Source: Cristatella mucedo
Lineage: Eukaryota; Bryozoa; Phylactolaemata; Cristatellidae
NCBI GenBank assembly: GCA_009760855.2
Contig: WPIO01000062.1
Location: 2,445,001 to 2,509,000 of the forward strand
Length of the DNA: 64,000 nucleotides
Reading direction: 5' to 3'
Made by a program: the position numbers and the translations under genes. This document shows, piece after piece, positions 59,449 to 64,000 of this stretch (position 1 is the first letter of the stretch; each line of letters starts with the position of its first letter). The notes beneath the pieces were generated by a model. That model did no database searches. It saw only the letters and a program-made list of their open reading frames with translations, and was not told where the DNA came from.

Positions 59449-59967
59449 TCCTACGATAGTAACCTGGTCTATAAGATACAGGATTATTTGCGCAGCAAGC
59501 TAGATCCCGTTCAAGGCCGCACGTTGTCACTTTTCAGCCCACCGTTCTGTACAAGCCTGATTTGGCTACAAGAGCTCCTCACTGATTTACCTCAATGGTG
59601 ACCTATTGGCAAAGGTATCCGTCAATTTGGCAAAACAGTCTTGACTGAACAGCATGTATAGGGATTAAACCAAACTTTTCCCAGCAGTTTCTATAAAAGA
59701 TGTGCACATTTATTTGTAGGCCATCTTGTATCGCTTTTCTTTGTGATAATTAAAGGCAAATATGATGCTCTTCTAAAGTGGCTCTTTAAGGAAAAGGTCA
59801 AGCTGATGTTACTTGATCGGATCCCAACGAAGAGCACTCGTCAGACACCTTTCGGCCTGATCCGAGTTCCTTCAGCTTTCAATGGGCAGTTGGACTACAT
59901 ACTACCTGCAAATAATTATGATCATATTCCGATTTTAAGGGCTAAAACAACTAAGCTAGGTAAATAG
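59449..59967 (+). pseudogene. MATH (TRAF-C) domain exons broken by frameshifts
   Basis: The exon at 59,449-59,614 starts SYDSNLVYKIQDYLRSKLDP, then GRTLSLFSPPFCTSL. This is a good match to the start of a TRAF MATH domain (WKI.DF...GR..S.YS.PFYT). One extra base near 59,558 then breaks the frame; the expected FGYKSSSLIYLNGD follows in the next frame, ending at gtatcc. After acceptor catttatttgtag (59,732) the last exon encodes GHLVSLFFVIIKGKYDALLK WLFKEKVKLMLLD. Its middle reads better in another frame (DTFRPDPSSFSF), and the domain stops before its usual last strands. Seen: at least two compensating shifts and a premature end. Inferred: decay of the 3' end of the upstream TRAF-like gene, or of a separate copy. 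Confidence 0.75.
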
Positions 59968-60327
59968 TCTAGGTAAACCAGCGAAGGAGCACAGAAACAT
60001 GACGTCCATCCACAATGGAAGAGATGCCTTTCCAACTGAATTCCCATTCAGCAAATCATAATAGTGGAGCCTCATGCTTAGAGCTTAGCCATAGCCAACC
60101 AACACTCACTAGTGATACACTCATACCCATTTGAATGTACTCACCCTAGAATAAGTATTTCCTAGGATAAGCCTGGGTAATTAGCTTCTAGCAACGGAAT
60201 TTATCCACATTATATGCATACCAATGAGCAGCTCTCTCAAGAGCACCACGCTAGCAGAAATGCTAAAAATGAACTAGCTACACCAAATTCCGCCACTAAA
60301 AATCCATGCATTTAAGAATAAGGTTCC

Positions 60328-60561
60328 ATGCAAGACAAATGCAAACTTTTCTATGTGCGACAGTGTGAGAGAATTCCGCTGACAGTCAATTCCCCGGCCG
60401 ACTTGGCTGTAGCTAGAGGTGCACCACAATTCCATGGACGAAGGGCCGTTTTCAATAAGCGCATTTTTCTTGCACTTAATGCACCACATAAACAAAGTAT
60501 TATTAGCAAAATAAAGATCATTAAGTCCTCTCGGAACGAGTGGGGGTTGCATGAAGTTTAA
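60328..60561 (+). pseudogene. Possible HSPA12-like (Hsp70 family) fragment
   Basis: The stretch RIPLTVNSPADLAVARGAPQ FHGRR resembles the conserved C-terminal lobe of HSPA12-type ATPases (a P..P.LAVv+GA..fG segment followed by basic residues). Nothing recognisable continues on either side, and no start or splice context stands out. Hence it is at most a fragment. The similarity is from memory of the family and is weak. The opposite strand is also open for 156 codons (60,274-60,744) without a recognisable product. Confidence 0.3.
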
Positions 60562-60932
60562 CCTGGCTCCGTAGGCCGGGAGAGAGTCAACGTCCAGGCG
60601 CAACCGGGGGCCCTGGACAAGAAGGTACAGCCGAGGACATTTTATAGATAGGACCTGCCTGCACTGTACCGTAAGAAGCCTAGCGTGACAGCACTCTCGC
60701 AAGAACCAGAGGCCACTAGCCTTCAGGGAGTTGCTCGAAAACAATGAATCGTCGATTTACCAATGCGTGCATCTTTCAACGAACGGGAAAGGCCCTGGTG
60801 GCTGGATACAACGGTGTGAAGCCGTCAGGTGCTAATTCTTTTGGAATGAAAACATCAAAACGCCTCCCAGTCGCAAAGTAGACACTCTACATATGCTGTA
60901 AAGGAAGTATGATCAAATGTTTAGTGGTAGCA

Positions 60933-61650
60933 TGTAACTCCACAAAGGCTATGTAGGTGTTACGCAGGAGAGTTTTGTATAGCCCACTCACAGCCTAAGC
61001 GGTTTTCGGTACGCATTCGGTAGCCAGCAGACTTCATCTCACGCAACAAAGAGAAAGTGAGAAGCATAGCAGAGTCAGGAGAGCAGTTGAGGTAGTGAGT
61101 AGCATGGAAGTAGCAGCTCAGGTGTGGTTTTATTTAATTGATGACTGCCCCTGATCGCTGTACGAGTGGGCTGTGACACTCGATGTGGTAAGCAGCCCGG
61201 ACATGCTATTAGTATTTGTTTTGACGAGGAAGTCGGGGACTCCGGTGGGCAAGAGGGGCGAGGAGAGTTGAGCTTTGCCCTGCTCCGTGTGGAGGGAGGA
61301 TAAATTGGTGTTGTTGCTCGTTGGCTGGTGTTCTGTGCCGTTCGCGACAATAAATCAGACTACATCAGGACCGCTGAAAAGAATGAGCCATAGTCGGCGG
61401 CAGATTAGTTGTCATCGCATAAGAATTATGGAAGCGAGTTCCACAGTCCTGGAGAGCTAAAACTTCTATCGCCAACGGTCTTTAAGCACGGGAATGGAAC
61501 AGCTAATTTATTTGAGGGCACAAGGAGGCTGAAACTGGTGCAGCAGTTCAGCTAGGTATTGGGGAGCCAAGCCACGGCGGGCCTTGTACATACGGTTGAG
61601 AGTTGAGTTGAGGTCACATAAATCCAAGGCTGCATGTCCTTTTTTGCCCT
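60933..61650 (-). mobile_element. LINE 3' fragment (second family), split by solo LTR
   Basis: Same sequence as at 55.0 kb (gtaactccacaaag, ggtagccagcagacttcat, gagcagttgaggtagtgag), continuing after 61,365 with aggaccgctgaaaag and further 5' LINE sequence to about 61,650. Confidence 0.85.
61123..61364 (+). mobile_element. Short solo LTR (242 bp) with 5-bp duplication
   Basis: Begins TGTGGTTTTATTT, ends AGACTACA, flanked by tcagg on both sides (61,118-61,122; 61,365-61,369). Contains a TATA-like gataaatt and an aataaa. The copy of the host LINE at 55.15 kb has a single ttcagg and no insert. Orientation is taken from the aataaa near the end. Confidence 0.88.
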
Positions 61651-61734
61651 TGCCTGTCGTAGCAAATTTCTGATAACTGCAGAGAGTACTCTCACCAGCA
61701 GCCGTCTATCTACCATTCAATTGCATTTCACTTT

Positions 61735-61793
61735 GCAGCAAATGTAAAGCGCCTACAGAGAGATTAAGTTCTCTGAGGGCGCTTTATCAAGTG

Positions 61794-61830
<37 letters not shown>
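61735..61830 (+). repeat. CR1/L2-like LINE tail with (ATT)n
   Basis: Perfect hairpin taaagcgcc / ggcgcttta (61,745-61,786) with an inner agaga / tctct pair, then about 35 bp of ATT repeat. 61,840-62,780 has no recognised gene. Confidence 0.88.
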
Positions 61831-62788
61831 GTGAGGCCCTAGCACCTGGCGACCTTCTGGAGCCCTGGATTAGACCAGTGGGCCATGCCATGGACCTTGA
61901 GTCACTCGAGACATCATTTCTTTAAAAATCATTGAAATAAACTAATCAATTATTGAAAAACTCACCGACAAAGCCGACAATCATAGGTCCACAACACATA
62001 TTACAAACAACTGTCAGATTGTCACACACTTAAAAAATATGCAATTTACAGTTCTAGCTTTGCGATGCATTAAAGCACATTTCACGTGCTGACCGCTGAC
62101 AGTAAGCTAAGTATGAATGCCGACATGTTTTAACGCAAAGTCACGGATAATGCACTCAGAGGAAACTTTTCTCGGCCAATCCTGCTCGATACTCAATAAG
62201 CTAAGTACGTTTAAATTCTCGTGCGACGTTATTTATCCAAGATGATTCTAAATTAGCTTTAGCTTGCTGAATGGCCGCTCACCTCAGCAGTTCGTATCCG
62301 GGAGACAGGAAAATTTGCAGCGAGGTCTCCATGTTCGAAAACATTCTGTGGGGCCATTACCAACGGTGAAGCGATGCAACTGAATTTCGATCGCTGCAGA
62401 TTGTAGCATTATGTGGATTTTCATTCCCACCTTCCTCTACGTCGTCTCACTTCAACGCCTAGTTCCTTGCCCAACGTTATTTACAGAGCTGCTTTAAATT
62501 GTACCAACTCCTTCCCCAGTTCAAGCTGCAGATCGGTGCAATTGCAATAAACAATTGTGCTTGCACCTTCTCACAGCTCACGGTCAGGTGTATGCGCAAT
62601 CTACCGCGTTGGAGACCTCGGCATCCCACGCGAGGAGAGAACCGCTTTAAGGTGGCACCGCATCTCCGACGCCATTATCTTCTCGGAAGCCGTTCGATCC
62701 TTTTTCCTGAACCTGGAGGCCCCGGGTAGCACGCTCGACCCCGGCAGGGCCGGCTAATGCATATATGCTTTTAAAAATATTTTTCTCG

Positions 62789-62790
<2 letters not shown>

Positions 62791-62821
<31 letters not shown>
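62791..62821. repeat. Short (TA)n
   Basis: TA run of about 30 bp; 62,830-63,350 shows no gene. Confidence 0.85.
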
Positions 62822-62823
<2 letters not shown>

Positions 62824-63359
62824 CGTATCTACAATCAAACGATGCTGCTGACGACGTTTTGTCTTACGTAGTTGTTCTAATGATCCTCTCTTTGTCTTAA
62901 GCTACTGTATAGTAAACCATTCAGTGTGTACGATAGTTCAAATGCAGTGCAATAAGGTGGCAAGCAACTGTGAAGAGTATTCGTAATTCTCAAAATAGCA
63001 CTTAAGATGAACCTGCATCAGAAAGCGTTGAAATGGTACGCCAGATAGCCAATCGGTCTGCCGGTCCAGCACGTGTTGTGTGCGCTTGTTGCTTCTCGGC
63101 CGCTGACGTATGCCCCACCTGCGGCGAGTGGTTGAGCCTTTGACGTAAGCATGTGGCCCACGACACAGGCACTCCCTTATTTGTGGCGAGTCAGCCCCCC
63201 CCCCAGCTGGTATATGTACCCGCTGGGGGAATAAAGGCGAGAAAGTCTCATTCACCGCTCACGTTCGCCCGCTCGTGTCTTCGTGAGACTCCATTAGAAC
63301 AGCCTGCCGGAGACACTGTCACATAACACATGACTCCATACGTTTCGACAGTGTAGAAG

Positions 63360-63934
63360 TGTAGCCAGGCTAGGTTCAGTTGGCTGTGACCGGTCGCCGA
63401 GTTATGCATCTGGGTGGTTGCAGGCGTGCTCTGGCGGTGCGGCCACGCACGCAAGGCAACGAGTGCTCAAGGCCCGAGCGGAGTTGGATAGCACGCTCGC
63501 GGTTGTGACTTTTATATTCCGCGTTCCCCGTGTAGCGTGTTCGTGATCCCCCCGTGCGTTGGTGTCTTTCGGAAGCTCTCGACTGTGGTGGACGTCGACT
63601 CCGACTAGCCAAGCAGTTACTTAGCTACACGGATCTTTTACGGCGTACGCTCGTACTGTTGGATTTGGAGTCGGTACAAAGGCGGGACTTCGGAAGCCGA
63701 CTGACCAACCAACACGTTTGTTCGTGCTTGCTTCGTCGTCTTGCACCCTTATAGTGTACTTTTTTAGGACCCTTCCTGTGGACTTGTTTAGTTCCCCTGT
63801 TGTTTTTGGCGCATGCGCTATTATAAAGATGTTTAACCTGACGGCTGCTCGTCTTACCCAAGCTCAGCGGCAGGGTGGCCGGAGTATGGCGGGGCTTGCC
63901 GGAAATAGCGTTTGACCCCTGGAACTCGGCTACA
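63360..63934 (+). mobile_element. Solo LTR, family LTR-A, internally deleted (575 bp)
   Basis: Begins TGTAGCCAGGCTAGG, ends AACTCGGCTACA, flanked by gaag (63,356-63,359; 63,935-63,938). About 150 bp near the 5' end are missing relative to the other copies. The most diverged copy. Confidence 0.9.
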
Positions 63935-63938
63935 GAAG

Positions 63939-64000
63939 TGTAACCGGGTTCCAGGGGTCAGAGGCTAATTCCCGCCAAACCCCGCCATCCTCCGGCCACG
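63939..64000 (-). mobile_element. LTR-A copy in opposite orientation (runs off window)
   Basis: TGTAACCGGGTTCCAGGGGTC and following bases match the start of the minus-strand copy at 44,232. It begins directly after the gaag duplication of the preceding LTR. Confidence 0.85.

Noticed and set aside
60274-60744. 156-codon minus-strand gene
   Set aside because: No recognisable domain, no splice or promoter context, and the opposite strand carries the better (still weak) HSPA12-like match.

Overview
The window is eukaryotic, almost certainly from an invertebrate metazoan. It has multi-exon genes with GT-AG introns of 0.1-5 kb, a metazoan TRAF-type signalling gene and an EML (EMAP-like, WD40) gene. 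It is very rich in transposon debris: CR1/L2-like and R2-like LINEs, tRNA-derived SINEs, Tc1/mariner fragments, solo LTRs and long (TA)n, (CA)n and (ATT)n arrays. The species cannot be fixed from sequence alone; I make no firmer call than invertebrate.

1-26,964 (minus strand): the 5' part of an EML5/EML6-like gene. I could place 12 coding exons with consistent GT-AG borders and reading phases. They give 714 continuous codons from the start ATG at 26,964 to the left window edge. The product starts with a HELP motif and a WD40 module, then an acidic linker, then the HELP motif of a second module; the rest lies outside the window. The introns hold two decayed Tc1-like transposons, SINEs, LINE ends and microsatellites.

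27,000-49,250: a gene-poor repeat field. It contains three full-length solo LTRs of one family (LTR-A, about 735-755 bp), each with a perfect 4-bp target-site duplication, and two copies of a second LTR-like family. It also has a decayed R2-like element with a second piece in inverted orientation, two CR1/L2-like LINE copies lying head to head, many SINEs, and an unprocessed pseudogene of a TRAF MATH domain (32.1-32.7 kb, minus).

49,532-58,373 (plus strand): seven phase-consistent exons of a TRAF-like gene: the end of the RING finger, TRAF-type zinc fingers, a coiled coil and one less certain exon. Recognisable MATH-domain exons follow at 59,449-59,967, but frameshifts break them. A fragment resembling the Hsp70-family protein HSPA12 lies at 60.3 kb.

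60,900-64,000: more repeats. They include a 242-bp solo LTR inserted in a LINE, for which a related copy at 55.1 kb shows the unoccupied site. At the right edge two LTR-A copies in opposite orientation are separated by only 4 bp.

Two host genes can be supported, plus the pseudogene fragments. Everything else of note is mobile-element biology. I see no CRISPR array, no bacterial-type operon and no convincing independent tRNA or rRNA gene.
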